Below, in pieces: positions 44,612 through 53,705 of a stretch of 64,000 nt of DNA (the stretch's first letter is position 1; each line of letters starts with the position of its first letter). The notes beneath the pieces are model-generated. The model had not been told where the DNA came from. It was given only the letters and a program-made list of their open reading frames with translations, and did not search any database. This DNA comes from Pseudomonas sp. UBA5706. Lineage in GTDB: Bacteria > Pseudomonadota > Gammaproteobacteria > Pseudomonadales > Pseudomonadaceae. The position numbers and the translations under genes are program-made. The stretch covers positions 186,001 through 250,000 of the forward strand of contig NZ_DIHC01000001.1 of assembly GCF_002419965.1 (NCBI RefSeq), read 5' to 3'.

Positions 44612-44651
44612 CTGGCCGGTGTTGTCTCGCCCATCTGCACCAAGAGATCTC

Positions 44652-45608
44652 ATGTTCAAGCGAAGTTCTTCAAGTCTGGCGGGTGCTGCATTGTGCGGCA
44701 CCCTGCTTGTCAGCGGTTGCGCCAATCATCTGTCCCAACGCAGCGAGCACGAAGAGCGGATCGAGCGCAAACTGCTCGATCACAGCTTTCAAATCGACGT
44801 CGGCGAACCCAAGACCCTGGAGCTACCACAACGCCGGATTCGTATCCATGAGCTGAAAACCTTCGATATCACCGAATACGACGTCACTCGCCATTACGAT
44901 CGCTACACGCCGTACCAACCCTGGCGTGAAATCTATGAAATCCCATTGGGTGCAGTGGCAATCGTCGCGGGTGTCGGCGCTAATGTGGTGAATGTGCTGA
45001 CCTTTGGCAGCCTGCCGGACAGCGTGACCAAGGACTGGCTCACGTATGGCATTGCCGGGGTCAACCCGTTCATGAACGCGCCCTCCCACGGACGCGCCCA
45101 ACAGAACCTGGCGGGCATAGACGAAGTCCAGCGTGACCACCGGGTTGAGCATACGAGCCTGCCTTGGAGCGAGAGCCCGGTGCAGATCAGGTCTGGAAAA
45201 AACACTAACGAGCTGAATACCGACCGCAATGGCGTTCTGCGCCTCAATCTGCTCGACAGTCCGTTTGCCGAGCAGGACCTGAGCCATGTGACGCAATTGG
45301 GGCTTACGGTGCAGGACGACCAGTCCTCTGTTCAGGCTAGCGCCAGCCTGCCGCTGAGCAAATCATTGCGAGGCAAGCTGATTGAGGCCCACGACCTGAT
45401 TTACGACGATCTGGAAGACGACGAAGTGAGCCAGTGGGTGCACCGGGTCAAGCGTCTTTCTGAGCTGGGTCTGGAAGAACAAGCCAGCGATCTTGAGCAG
45501 TCATTGATTGAAATGACCCGCAACGACCCGCAACTGCAGCACGAGTTTTTGCGCTCGCTGGCCAAGGACGCCGGGCGTTTGGTCGCCGTTCCTGAAGGTC
45601 AGGAGTAA
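44652..45608 (+). CDS. Predicted lipoprotein
   Basis: A 318-residue protein with a lipoprotein signal peptide, MFKRSSSSLAGAALCGTLLV ending SGC, lipidated Cys about residue 24. One internal hydrophobic stretch (LGAVAIVAGVGANVVNVLTF) could insert in or contact a membrane. It corresponds in position to an uncharacterised PAO1 gene between proS and oprD on the conserved map. AAGAG lies 6 bases before ATG. Function unknown. Confidence 0.8.
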   Translation: MFKRSSSSLAGAALCGTLLVSGCANHLSQRSEHEERIERKLLDHSFQIDVGEPKTLELPQRRIRIHELKTFDITEYDVTRHYDRYTPYQPWREIYEIPLGAVAIVAGVGANVVNVLTFGSLPDSVTKDWLTYGIAGVNPFMNAPSHGRAQQNLAGIDEVQRDHRVEHTSLPWSESPVQIRSGKNTNELNTDRNGVLRLNLLDSPFAEQDLSHVTQLGLTVQDDQSSVQASASLPLSKSLRGKLIEAHDLIYDDLEDDEVSQWVHRVKRLSELGLEEQASDLEQSLIEMTRNDPQLQHEFLRSLAKDAGRLVAVPEGQE

Positions 45609-45632
45609 CGCTGGCAGCCAATGAACGGGGCG

Positions 45633-46691
45633 TCAGGTGAATAGCTGCAGCTGTTCGTGGGCGCCGCGCAGATCGTGCAGCCGCACGCCAATACCCAACA
45701 ATCGCACCGGCTTGGCGCCGCGCGCGAAGGCTTGAGCGAGCAGTTGCTCATAGCTTTCCAGATCCCTGCCCGCTCCAGCCTGTTCAAGCGTCGTCTGAGT
45801 GAAATCGTGAAACTTCACCTTCACGAATGGCTTGCCCGGGCGGTAAAACGTGTCGATTCGAGACAGTCGTCCGTTGAGGTTTTCCAGCAAAGCCGGAAGT
45901 TTTTCCAGGCAACTGGGCAAATCAGGCAGGTCCGTGTCAAACGTGTTTTCAACGCTGACGGACTGACGGCGGCTGTCGTTCTGCACCACACGCTCATCGA
46001 TGCCATGGGCCAGGTTCCACAGCCGCTCACCGAACGAGCCGAACTCTCGCACCAATGACAACTTGCTCCAGCTGCGCAAATCCGAACAGCTGACAATTCC
46101 CAGTCGGCCTAACTTATCGGCTGTCACCTTGCCCACTCCATGCAGCTTGGAAACAGGAAGCTCGGCGACAAAGTCCTCTACCTGGTCCGGCGTAATGACG
46201 AACAAGCCATTGGGTTTGCGCCAGTCGCTGGCAATCTTGGCCAGAAACTTGTTGGGCGCGACGCCGGCGGAGACGGTGATGTGCAGCTGATTCGACACAC
46301 GCCTGCGGATGTCCTGAGCGATGCGCGTAGCACTGCCTGCAAAATGGCTGCACTCGGAAACATCCAGATAAGCCTCATCCAGCGACAACGGCTCGATCAA
46401 GTCGGTGTAGTCGCGGAAGATAATGTGGATTTCTTTCGAGGCTTCTTTATAGGCATCCATGCGCGGCTTGACGATGGTCAGGTCCGGGCAGAGCGTCAAT
46501 GCATGCCGGGACGACATGGCCGAACGCACGCCATAAGCCCGCGCCTCATAATTACAGGTCGCGATGACGCCCCGCCTTTCTGCCGAGCCACCGACTGCCA
46601 GCGGCTTGCCAGCCAGACTCGGATCGTCGCGCATCTCAATCGCGGCGTAGAAACAGTCACAGTCGATATGGATGATTTTGCGCTGCGGCAT
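45633..46691 (-). CDS. dinB: DNA polymerase IV (Y family)
   Basis: A 352-residue translesion polymerase. MPQRKIIHIDCDCFYAAIEM opens with the first catalytic Asp, the second acidic pair is in SLDEAYLDV, and the helix-hairpin-helix VSKLHGVGKVTADKLGRLGI follows. Start at 46691 is conserved; upstream residues to 46802 are not. It bypasses lesions during SOS. No clear LexA box was noticed upstream. Confidence 0.95.
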   Translation of the reverse strand: MPQRKIIHIDCDCFYAAIEMRDDPSLAGKPLAVGGSAERRGVIATCNYEARAYGVRSAMSSRHALTLCPDLTIVKPRMDAYKEASKEIHIIFRDYTDLIEPLSLDEAYLDVSECSHFAGSATRIAQDIRRRVSNQLHITVSAGVAPNKFLAKIASDWRKPNGLFVITPDQVEDFVAELPVSKLHGVGKVTADKLGRLGIVSCSDLRSWSKLSLVREFGSFGERLWNLAHGIDERVVQNDSRRQSVSVENTFDTDLPDLPSCLEKLPALLENLNGRLSRIDTFYRPGKPFVKVKFHDFTQTTLEQAGAGRDLESYEQLLAQAFARGAKPVRLLGIGVRLHDLRGAHEQLQLFT

Positions 46692-46896
46692 GACATGCGG
46701 TCGTAAGCAAACGGTCGTGCAGTATCTCATTCGGGCACAGGTATGGCACTCGCTACGCGAATAGCCTGCCGGGATTCGACCACGTGCGTAATCGCCGATC
46801 ACGCTGAAAAGCCCGCAGCGCAGGCTATTGCCGCACGGACAGCAAAATGCAGTTCGCTAACCGATTGAAGAAAAAGCACTTTTTTCCTTCATATGC

Positions 46897-46924
46897 TTGA
46901 CACGTCAGCGATCCTCTGTAGAAT
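46897..46924 (+). promoter_or_regulatory. Promoter of the first tRNA-fMet gene
   Basis: TTGACA (46897-46902), 16 bp, TAGAAT (46919-46924), just upstream of the tRNA. Confidence 0.8.
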
Positions 46925-46937
46925 GCCGCCTCACAGA

Positions 46938-47014
<77 letters not shown>

Positions 47015-47025
47015 AATATCGGAGA

Positions 47026-47050
47026 AGCCACTCAATAGAGTGGCTTTTTT
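47026..47050 (+). terminator. Terminator of tRNA-fMet copy 1
   Basis: GCCACTC/GAGTGGC hairpin followed by six T. Confidence 0.85.
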
Positions 47051-47165
47051 GTGCGCGCTCAAAAAACGTACGTCCTTATAGGTGAAATATCTTTCATCAA
47101 CGAGTACGCCCCGCTGCATACCGCCCCCCGACAAAAACCTTGCGAGACCGTCACTTAGAGACGAC

Positions 47166-47190
47166 AACCGCAAAAGTGCGGTTATTTTGT
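47166..47190 (+). terminator. Additional hairpin between the two tRNA genes
   Basis: AACCGCA and TGCGGTT pair over a 4-base loop, then ATTTTG. Likely a second, weaker terminator. Confidence 0.5.
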
Positions 47191-47209
47191 CGATACCTGG
47201 GTTTAAAGG

Positions 47210-47237
47210 TTGACAGGATGTCGTTCGGCTGTAGAAT
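47210..47237 (+). promoter_or_regulatory. Promoter of the second tRNA-fMet gene
   Basis: TTGACA (47210-47215), 16 bp, TAGAAT (47232-47237); the -10 and following 13 bases are identical to copy 1. Confidence 0.8.
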
Positions 47238-47250
47238 GCCGCCTCACAGA

Positions 47251-47327
<77 letters not shown>

Positions 47328-47336
47328 ACATTTAAA

Positions 47337-47366
47337 AAGGCTACTCGAAAGAGTGGCCTTTTTTTT
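47337..47366 (+). terminator. Terminator of tRNA-fMet copy 2
   Basis: AGGCTACTC/GAGTGGCCT hairpin with a GAAA loop and eight T. The next 290 bases to mprF hold no gene and should contain the mprF promoter. Confidence 0.85.
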
Positions 47367-47656
47367 GCCTCAATGAAAAGCGCCGAACAGCAAGGATAAT
47401 TGCTTGTCACATTTCGTTGTCGAACCGATTTGTTCACAAGTGGTTTGTTACCTTATGTATCTCAGCGCGACAGATTCCGCGTCCGTTGCCGATATGCAGG
47501 TGAGCAAGCGCACATGCACCCATCGGTCACGAGACGTATCTGCCGTATTCGCCCGTTAGACGTTCAAGCGCTAACATCTTGAATTATTTTTTGCGTAGGG
47601 ATTGGTAACTTGGCTGTATACCCCCATCCTGTCGCGCACGATCCAAGGAGTGATTG

Positions 47657-50299
47657 ATGCGCGCCAACCCATCCGACACAAACGAAGCAGTTCCGGAAAG
47701 TCCTCCGGCACCTCCTGCCCGACTGCGCGTACGCGAACTGGTGAGCAAGCACCGTCAACCCATCGGGCTGGCCGTTACCATCATTCTGTTTGCGCTGGCG
47801 TTGATCGCCTGTCGGCACATGCTTACCGAGCTCGATATTTATGCACTTCAGGATTCCCTCCTGAGTGTGCCCATGCCTTCTTTGGCTGGCGCGGTTCTGG
47901 CGACGGTCATCGGTTTCATCATCCTGCTGGGCTACGAATGGTCAGCCAGTAAATATGCCAACGTCGAGCTACCTCCCAAGTCGCTGGTGATGGGCGGTTT
48001 CTGCGCGTTCGCCATTGGCAACGCCGTCGGCCTGTCTATGCTTTCCGGCGGGTCGGTGCGTTATCGCCTGTATTCGCGACTTGGCCTGGGCGCCGGGGAA
48101 GTCGCCCATATGACGCTGTTCGCCAGCCTCTCATTGGGATGTGCACTGCCGCCCCTGGCGGCCTTGGCGACCTTGAGCGACCTGCCCGCGGCATCGCTGG
48201 CGCTGCACCTCTCGGTCCCGGTCCTGGCAATCATCGCCATCGCGGTCCTGGCGATGAGCCTGATCATCGGTGTGGCCGTTTATCGTCGCCGACTGCCTGA
48301 GCAGACCATCGCGCATAATCTGCTGGTACGTGCCGGGCGTCGCACACTGCGGCTGCCAGGCTTGCGCCTTACGTTGATGCAGCTGGTGATCACGGCGCTG
48401 GACGTCGCCGCTGCGGCAGCCGTGCTTTACCTGCTGCTCCCGTCCGCTCCCCCGTTCGGCGCTTTCCTGCTGGTGTATCTGCTGGCGCTGGCCGCCGGCG
48501 TGCTAAGCCATGTACCGGGTGGCGTCGGGGTCTTCGAAGCGATCCTGCTAGCAGCGTTCGCTGACGAACTGGGGGCAGCGCCGCTGGCTGCAGCGCTGTT
48601 GCTGTATCGGTTGATTTATGTGGTATTGCCGCTGCTGATCGCATGCCTGGTGCTGTTGTTCAGTGAAGCCAGACGCGCTCTATTCGCGCGACAGGCTATG
48701 CGTGTTGCGTCGGGGCTTGGCGCACCGATCCTGGCGTTGCTGGTGTTCCTGTCCGGCGTGGTGTTGCTGTTTTCCGGCGCCACCCCGGAAATCGACACGC
48801 GCCTGGAAAGTCTCGGCTTCCTGATTCCGCACCGACTCATCGATGCATCGCACTTCGGCGCCAGTCTGATCGGCGTGCTGTGCCTGTTGCTCGCCCAAGG
48901 GTTGCGTCGGCGGCTTTCCGCAGCCTGGATGCTGACCACCATCTTGCTGTTCGTAGGCTCCGTGCTCTCGATCCTCAAGGGGTTCGACTGGGCAGAAGCC
49001 AGCCTTCTGCTTCTGACCGCCTGCCTTCTGGCGATCTTCCGCCGCTCGTTCTATCGCCCCAGCCGCTTGCTGGAGCTGCCCTTCTCGCCGCTATACCTGG
49101 TGGCGAGCATCTGTGTGCTGGGGGCGTCGTTCTGGCTCTTGCTGTTTGCCTATCAGGACGTGCCGTACAGTCATCAGCTCTGGTGGCAGTTCACGCTCGA
49201 CGCCGATGCCCCGCGCGGTCTGCGCTCGGCACTCGGTAGCGCAGTGCTGCTGGTTATCGTATCGCTGACCTGGCTGCTGCGCACCGCTCGTCCGCAGATC
49301 GACCTTCCCGATGAGGAGCAGTTGGCCAAGGCCGCTGAGATCATCAAGGCGTCCAATCAGCCTGACGGCGGCCTCGTGCTGACCGGCGACAAAGCCGTGC
49401 TGCTGCACCCGGACGGCAACGCCTTTCTGATGTACGCCCATCGCGGCCGCAGCCTGGTGGCCTTGTATGACCCGATCGGCCCGACCCAGCAGCGCGCCGA
49501 GCTGATTTGGCAATTCCGCGACCTGTGCGACGTGCACCACGCCCGGCCCGTGTTCTATCAGGTGCGTGCAGAAAACCTGCCGTTCTATATGGACATCGGC
49601 CTGACCGCCATCAAGCTGGGCGAAGAGGCGCGTGTCGATCTGCACAAGTTCGACATCGACGCCAAAGGCAAGGAAATGAAGGATCTGCGCTACACCTGGA
49701 ACAGAGGTGGTCGTGACGGCCTGTCACTGGAGATATACGAAGTCGGCCAAGCACCGATGGACGAGCTTAAAGTGATCTCCGACGCGTGGCTGACGGGCAA
49801 GAATGTGCGCGAAAAAGGCTTCTCGCTGGGCCGCTTCAGCCTGGATTACTTGAAGCATTTCCGCATCGCCATCGTGCACTTTCAGGGTAAACCGGTGGCC
49901 TTCTCCAACCTTCTGGAAACCTCGCGGAACGATCTGGCGAGCCTGGACCTGATGCGCTCGCATCCGGACGCGCCGAAGCTGACCATGGAGTTCATGATGG
50001 TTGGGCTGATTCTGCATTACAAAAAGGAAGGCTACGCTCGCTTCAGCCTGGGCATGGTGCCGTTATCTGGACTGCAGCCAAGACGCGGCGCGCCGTTAAC
50101 CCAACGTCTGGGTTCGATGGTCTTCAGTCGCGGTGAGCAGCTCTACAACTTCCAGGGCCTGCGCCGTTTCAAAGACAAATTCCAGCCTGACTGGGAACCT
50201 CGTTATATGGCCGTGCCCGCAGGACTCGATCCGCTGGTGGCACTGGCAGACACTGCCGCCCTTATCGCGGGCGGCCTGACTGGATTGGTGAAACGCTGA
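47657..50299 (+). CDS. mprF: Aminoacyl-phosphatidylglycerol synthase/flippase MprF
   Basis: An 880-residue protein with about 14 membrane helices (residues 30 to 550) followed by a cytoplasmic GNAT-fold transferase domain (from about 560: FLMYAHRGRSLVALYDPIGP, KLTMEFMMVGLILHYKKEGY, SLGMVPLSG). It adds an amino acid from aminoacyl-tRNA to phosphatidylglycerol and flips the product, lowering surface negative charge; the P. aeruginosa ortholog uses alanine. AAGGAG lies 7 bases before ATG at 47657. Its stop overlaps the acvB start (TGATG). Confidence 0.95.
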   Translation: MRANPSDTNEAVPESPPAPPARLRVRELVSKHRQPIGLAVTIILFALALIACRHMLTELDIYALQDSLLSVPMPSLAGAVLATVIGFIILLGYEWSASKYANVELPPKSLVMGGFCAFAIGNAVGLSMLSGGSVRYRLYSRLGLGAGEVAHMTLFASLSLGCALPPLAALATLSDLPAASLALHLSVPVLAIIAIAVLAMSLIIGVAVYRRRLPEQTIAHNLLVRAGRRTLRLPGLRLTLMQLVITALDVAAAAAVLYLLLPSAPPFGAFLLVYLLALAAGVLSHVPGGVGVFEAILLAAFADELGAAPLAAALLLYRLIYVVLPLLIACLVLLFSEARRALFARQAMRVASGLGAPILALLVFLSGVVLLFSGATPEIDTRLESLGFLIPHRLIDASHFGASLIGVLCLLLAQGLRRRLSAAWMLTTILLFVGSVLSILKGFDWAEASLLLLTACLLAIFRRSFYRPSRLLELPFSPLYLVASICVLGASFWLLLFAYQDVPYSHQLWWQFTLDADAPRGLRSALGSAVLLVIVSLTWLLRTARPQIDLPDEEQLAKAAEIIKASNQPDGGLVLTGDKAVLLHPDGNAFLMYAHRGRSLVALYDPIGPTQQRAELIWQFRDLCDVHHARPVFYQVRAENLPFYMDIGLTAIKLGEEARVDLHKFDIDAKGKEMKDLRYTWNRGGRDGLSLEIYEVGQAPMDELKVISDAWLTGKNVREKGFSLGRFSLDYLKHFRIAIVHFQGKPVAFSNLLETSRNDLASLDLMRSHPDAPKLTMEFMMVGLILHYKKEGYARFSLGMVPLSGLQPRRGAPLTQRLGSMVFSRGEQLYNFQGLRRFKDKFQPDWEPRYMAVPAGLDPLVALADTAALIAGGLTGLVKR

Positions 50300-51600
50300 T
50301 GATTCAACGCTACTGGCGCTTTTTACTTGCAGCCCTGGTAATCCTGGTGGTGGCACTGGGTTTCTGGCTGTGGAACCGCCCCGCCGCACAACCGACATTG
50401 GAACGCATGACGCTGGACGATGGTTCGGCGCTTATCCGCGCAACCCCATCGACCAAGGTCAAGACGCGCGTGGCTTTGGCCGTGACCAGTGAAGACGCGA
50501 TGACCGAAAAGCAGGTCCTTGCACTGAGCTACGACGCATCGGCCCAAGTCATTCAGGTCGTCCTGCCCAAAGACGATTGCCTGTTGCAAACCAAGACGTT
50601 CAATGCGGCGCTGCAAAAGCTCGATGGCGCCCCCGATCTGGTCGCCGGCATAAGCGCTGGCGGCTCGGTGGCCTGGGACTGGCTGGCAGGACAGAACAAC
50701 GATAAGGCCCAGGCCATTTCGGTGAACTTCGTCCTCAACCAACCGGGCTGCAAAGCACCGGTTCCTAAGGCCGCGGCCCATGGCAAATGGACTGTGGCGT
50801 GGAATGACGGCCCGGACGACGAAACCGCGGTGTTCGTGCGTGACACACCAAACGCTGAAACCAGCATCAGTGACTACGACATTAAATATCCGCAAATACT
50901 GAACACCGAAGTGCGTCATCAACTGATTGCCGATGACGCCAACGGCGGCCTGAACATTCCCGTGGTGGAGGTGCCGTCGAGCCAGCCGTCGGACACCGTC
51001 ACCCTGTTTCTCTCCGGTGACGGCGGATGGCGCGACCTGGACAAGGACGTGGCGGGTGACATGGCAAAAGCAGGCGGTTATCCGGTCGTCGGTATCGACA
51101 CCCTGCGCTATTACTGGGAGCATAAGTCGCCAGAGCAGACCGCAACCGATTTGAGTGAGCTGATGGCTCATTACCGGCAGAAGTGGGGCGCCAAGCATTT
51201 CGTCCTCGCGGGCTACTCGTTCGGCGCCGATGTGCTGCCAGCGATCTACAACCGCCTGCCGGAAGAAGACAAAGCACGGGTCGATGGCATCATCCTGCTG
51301 GCTTTCGCGCGCAGTGGCAGTTTCGAAATTGCTGTCGAGGGCTGGCTCGGCGCATCTGGCAAAGAAGCAGCCACCGGCCCGGAAATGGCCAAGCTGCCGG
51401 GTGACAAAGTGTTCTGCGTGTATGGCGTGGAAGAAAAAGACGAAAGCGGCTGTACCGAAGCGACCGCCCCCGGCCAGAAGCAGGAACTACCGGGTGGGCA
51501 TCACTTTGACGAGGACTACCCCGCCCTGGCCAAGCGCCTGATTGCCGTCATAGACAAGTGGAAAGGCAAGGAAGCGCCCGAGTCAGCCAACGCCGACTGA
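50299..51600 (+). CDS. acvB: AcvB/VirJ-like periplasmic aminoacyl-phospholipid hydrolase
   Basis: A 433-residue protein with an N-terminal signal-anchor (YWRFLLAALVILVVALGFWL) and a C-terminal VirJ-type alpha/beta hydrolase domain: LFLSGDGGWRDLDKDVAG (oxyanion region), nucleophile motif GYSFGAD, and His in GGHHFDEDY. The PAO1 ortholog PA0919 hydrolyses alanyl-phosphatidylglycerol made by MprF; one-base overlap with mprF supports a make-and-break pair. Confidence 0.92.
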   Translation: MIQRYWRFLLAALVILVVALGFWLWNRPAAQPTLERMTLDDGSALIRATPSTKVKTRVALAVTSEDAMTEKQVLALSYDASAQVIQVVLPKDDCLLQTKTFNAALQKLDGAPDLVAGISAGGSVAWDWLAGQNNDKAQAISVNFVLNQPGCKAPVPKAAAHGKWTVAWNDGPDDETAVFVRDTPNAETSISDYDIKYPQILNTEVRHQLIADDANGGLNIPVVEVPSSQPSDTVTLFLSGDGGWRDLDKDVAGDMAKAGGYPVVGIDTLRYYWEHKSPEQTATDLSELMAHYRQKWGAKHFVLAGYSFGADVLPAIYNRLPEEDKARVDGIILLAFARSGSFEIAVEGWLGASGKEAATGPEMAKLPGDKVFCVYGVEEKDESGCTEATAPGQKQELPGGHHFDEDYPALAKRLIAVIDKWKGKEAPESANAD

Positions 51601-51608
51601 TCACCGCC

Positions 51609-51645
51609 AAAAAATCCCCGCAGGCTCACGACTGCGGGGATTTTT
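51609..51645 (+). terminator. Terminator of the mprF-acvB operon
   Basis: AATCCCCGCAG and CTGCGGGGATT pair, followed by T-rich sequence. Confidence 0.9.
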
Positions 51646-51820
51646 CATTTTCAGCTTCCAACATTCCGCACGGATGGCCAGGCGTCCTTGAATCACCGAC
51701 GCTTGGGGACAGGGGCCGAGCCGAAACTGTCGTTAATGGCTGCCGCCCTTACATGAGGCCACGGTGGTTGACCGACATAAGCGGTCCAGGGCGCAGTGCT
51801 TAAGCTGCGGCTTTCACTGT

Positions 51821-52618
51821 TCATTTAGGCGGGGCGGTTTCCACACTCAGATGAATGCCAAGATCATGGCGGTCCGGTGCGAAATCCGGGCGCAGGGTCA
51901 ACGCCGGGATTTCGTAGTCGCCGCCATTCTGCGTACGGAATGGCAAGGGTTCTGCCGTGAACAAACCGTCCAACCGAGCGGCATAGGCTGAGCAGATCTG
52001 CCCGAATCTCTCTGCGTCTACCTTATGGGTTTTGTAGATCGGGAACGGAGCAAGCACTGTAAATCCGGGATAGAACAGCACGCCGTGCTGTATAGGAAAC
52101 AGCAGATCCTCTAACCGGCCATTTACTCCCCTGCCGCTGTAATGCGATTCCCAGCCGCCCATCGTGACGACAAGCATGGCGCGTTTACCGGCCAATGTGC
52201 CTTCACCGTATCGGTCGCCCCAGTGACGCTCGCTGTGTTCACCGACTCCATAGGCAAAGCCGTAAGCATAGACACGCTCAATCCAGCCTTTGAGCATTGC
52301 CGGCATCGAGAACCACCAAAGGGGAAACTGGAAGACAACGGCATCCGCCCAGAGCAACTTTGCTTGCTCAGCCTCGATGTCAGACGGTTGTGTTCCTGCA
52401 GCGAATGTCCGCTGGGACTCTGCGGCGGGATTGAACCGTTCCTCGGCGCGATATCCAGGAGCATCAGTGGTATCCAGGACAGCTTTCCAATCCATCGCAT
52501 AGAGGTCTGAAACAAGCACCTGATGACCCGCTGCCTGCAGGTGGCTGACAGCGAAATCCCTAAGAGAGCCGTTTAGCGATCGCGGTTCGGGATGTGCATA
52601 AATCAATAGGACGTTCAT
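51821..52618 (-). CDS. NAD(P)H quinone oxidoreductase, flavodoxin_2 family
   Basis: A 265-residue flavoprotein of the NQO1/MdaB group. It starts MNVLLIYAHPEPRSLNGSLR (FMN/FAD phosphate loop), then VVFQFPLWWFSMPAMLKGWI and LVVTMGGWESHYS. Such enzymes do two-electron reduction of quinones. It is divergent from a LysR regulator, which probably controls it in response to quinones or electrophiles (inference). The 90-base gap contains TTCCGGAA-type symmetry. Confidence 0.88.
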   Translation of the reverse strand: MNVLLIYAHPEPRSLNGSLRDFAVSHLQAAGHQVLVSDLYAMDWKAVLDTTDAPGYRAEERFNPAAESQRTFAAGTQPSDIEAEQAKLLWADAVVFQFPLWWFSMPAMLKGWIERVYAYGFAYGVGEHSERHWGDRYGEGTLAGKRAMLVVTMGGWESHYSGRGVNGRLEDLLFPIQHGVLFYPGFTVLAPFPIYKTHKVDAERFGQICSAYAARLDGLFTAEPLPFRTQNGGDYEIPALTLRPDFAPDRHDLGIHLSVETAPPK

Positions 52619-52708
52619 TGGGTTTGTTCCGGCTTGAAGGGCGCAGGCGCAACGTACCGACCTGATCGACTATGCTGGAAATGAATTCCGGAAACATCAG
52701 GTATTGCG

Positions 52709-53650
52709 ATGCACAATATCTTGCGGCGTCTCGACCTCAACCTGCTGGTCACACTCGACATACTGCTGTCGGAGCAAAACGTCACCCGGGCTGCTCGAGT
52801 CCTTAACCTGACCCAGCCTACGGTCAGCCTTCAGCTCGGCAGGCTGCGCCAGGTGCTGAACGACCCCCTTCTGCTACCCGGTCCGAGAGGCATGTCTGCG
52901 ACGGCCAGAGCTCAAGCGCTGCGCGGGCCGTTACGACAGGCGCTGGCTGCGTTGGAGGATGCGCTTACCCCGGCAACGCCTTTCGATCCATTGCAGGCAG
53001 ATCACACGTGGCGGGTCGCTGCGAGTGACTATGCGGCAACTGCACTGATCTGGCCGTCGCTCGCATCGCTAAGGCACCAGGCTCCGGGCACGCGCCTGGC
53101 GATGATCAGCAAGCTCCCCGGCAATCTGGCTGCTGAACTGGAAAACGATCGTCTCGATCTTGCGTTACATATTCGCGATGAAGCCTCACCGAGGCTGCGT
53201 CAGCGCTCTTTGATCCATGAACGCTACGTGCTGGCCACGAGATTCGATCACCCGCTGCGAGCGTCTTCCATGTCGCTGGAGCGCTTTTGTGATCTGGAAC
53301 ACGCGGTCATGTCCCCTGACGGAGGTGGATTTTCAGGGAGCACCGATCTTGCTCTTGCAGCCAGAGGACTGAGCCGGCGCGTGGTACTTTCAGTGTCCAA
53401 CTTCAATTCGTTGATTAGCGCATTAGCCCATAGCGATCTGATTGCGGTCGTACCGGAGAGGTTGGTGCGTCATCAGCCACGACTTCATGTACAAGAGCCC
53501 CCACTGCCAATCCCGGGTTTCGAGATGCTGATGCTTTGGCCCGAAAGACTGCACCGCGATCCGGCACACGCCTGGCTTCGAGAATTGATCGCCGCGAGCC
53601 TTCGCACTCATTACGAGTCTTCGCAGCCTGGCGGCCAAGCCATTGAGTGA
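52709..53650 (+). CDS. LysR-family transcriptional regulator
   Basis: A 313-residue LysR regulator. The winged helix-turn-helix is at residues 5-65 (LRRLDLNLLVTLDILLSEQN, VTRAARVLNLTQPTVSLQLG), resembling the NodD/LinR branch, followed by a co-inducer domain (WRVAASDYAATALIWPSLAS). Divergent from the quinone oxidoreductase gene, its likely target. ATG at 52709. Confidence 0.9.
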   Translation: MHNILRRLDLNLLVTLDILLSEQNVTRAARVLNLTQPTVSLQLGRLRQVLNDPLLLPGPRGMSATARAQALRGPLRQALAALEDALTPATPFDPLQADHTWRVAASDYAATALIWPSLASLRHQAPGTRLAMISKLPGNLAAELENDRLDLALHIRDEASPRLRQRSLIHERYVLATRFDHPLRASSMSLERFCDLEHAVMSPDGGGFSGSTDLALAARGLSRRVVLSVSNFNSLISALAHSDLIAVVPERLVRHQPRLHVQEPPLPIPGFEMLMLWPERLHRDPAHAWLRELIAASLRTHYESSQPGGQAIE

Positions 53651-53705
53651 CAGATGCTTTCAAGAAGGCGCCCTCCAGCAGAAAAAGCGCCTTAAGCATG
53701 CTCGG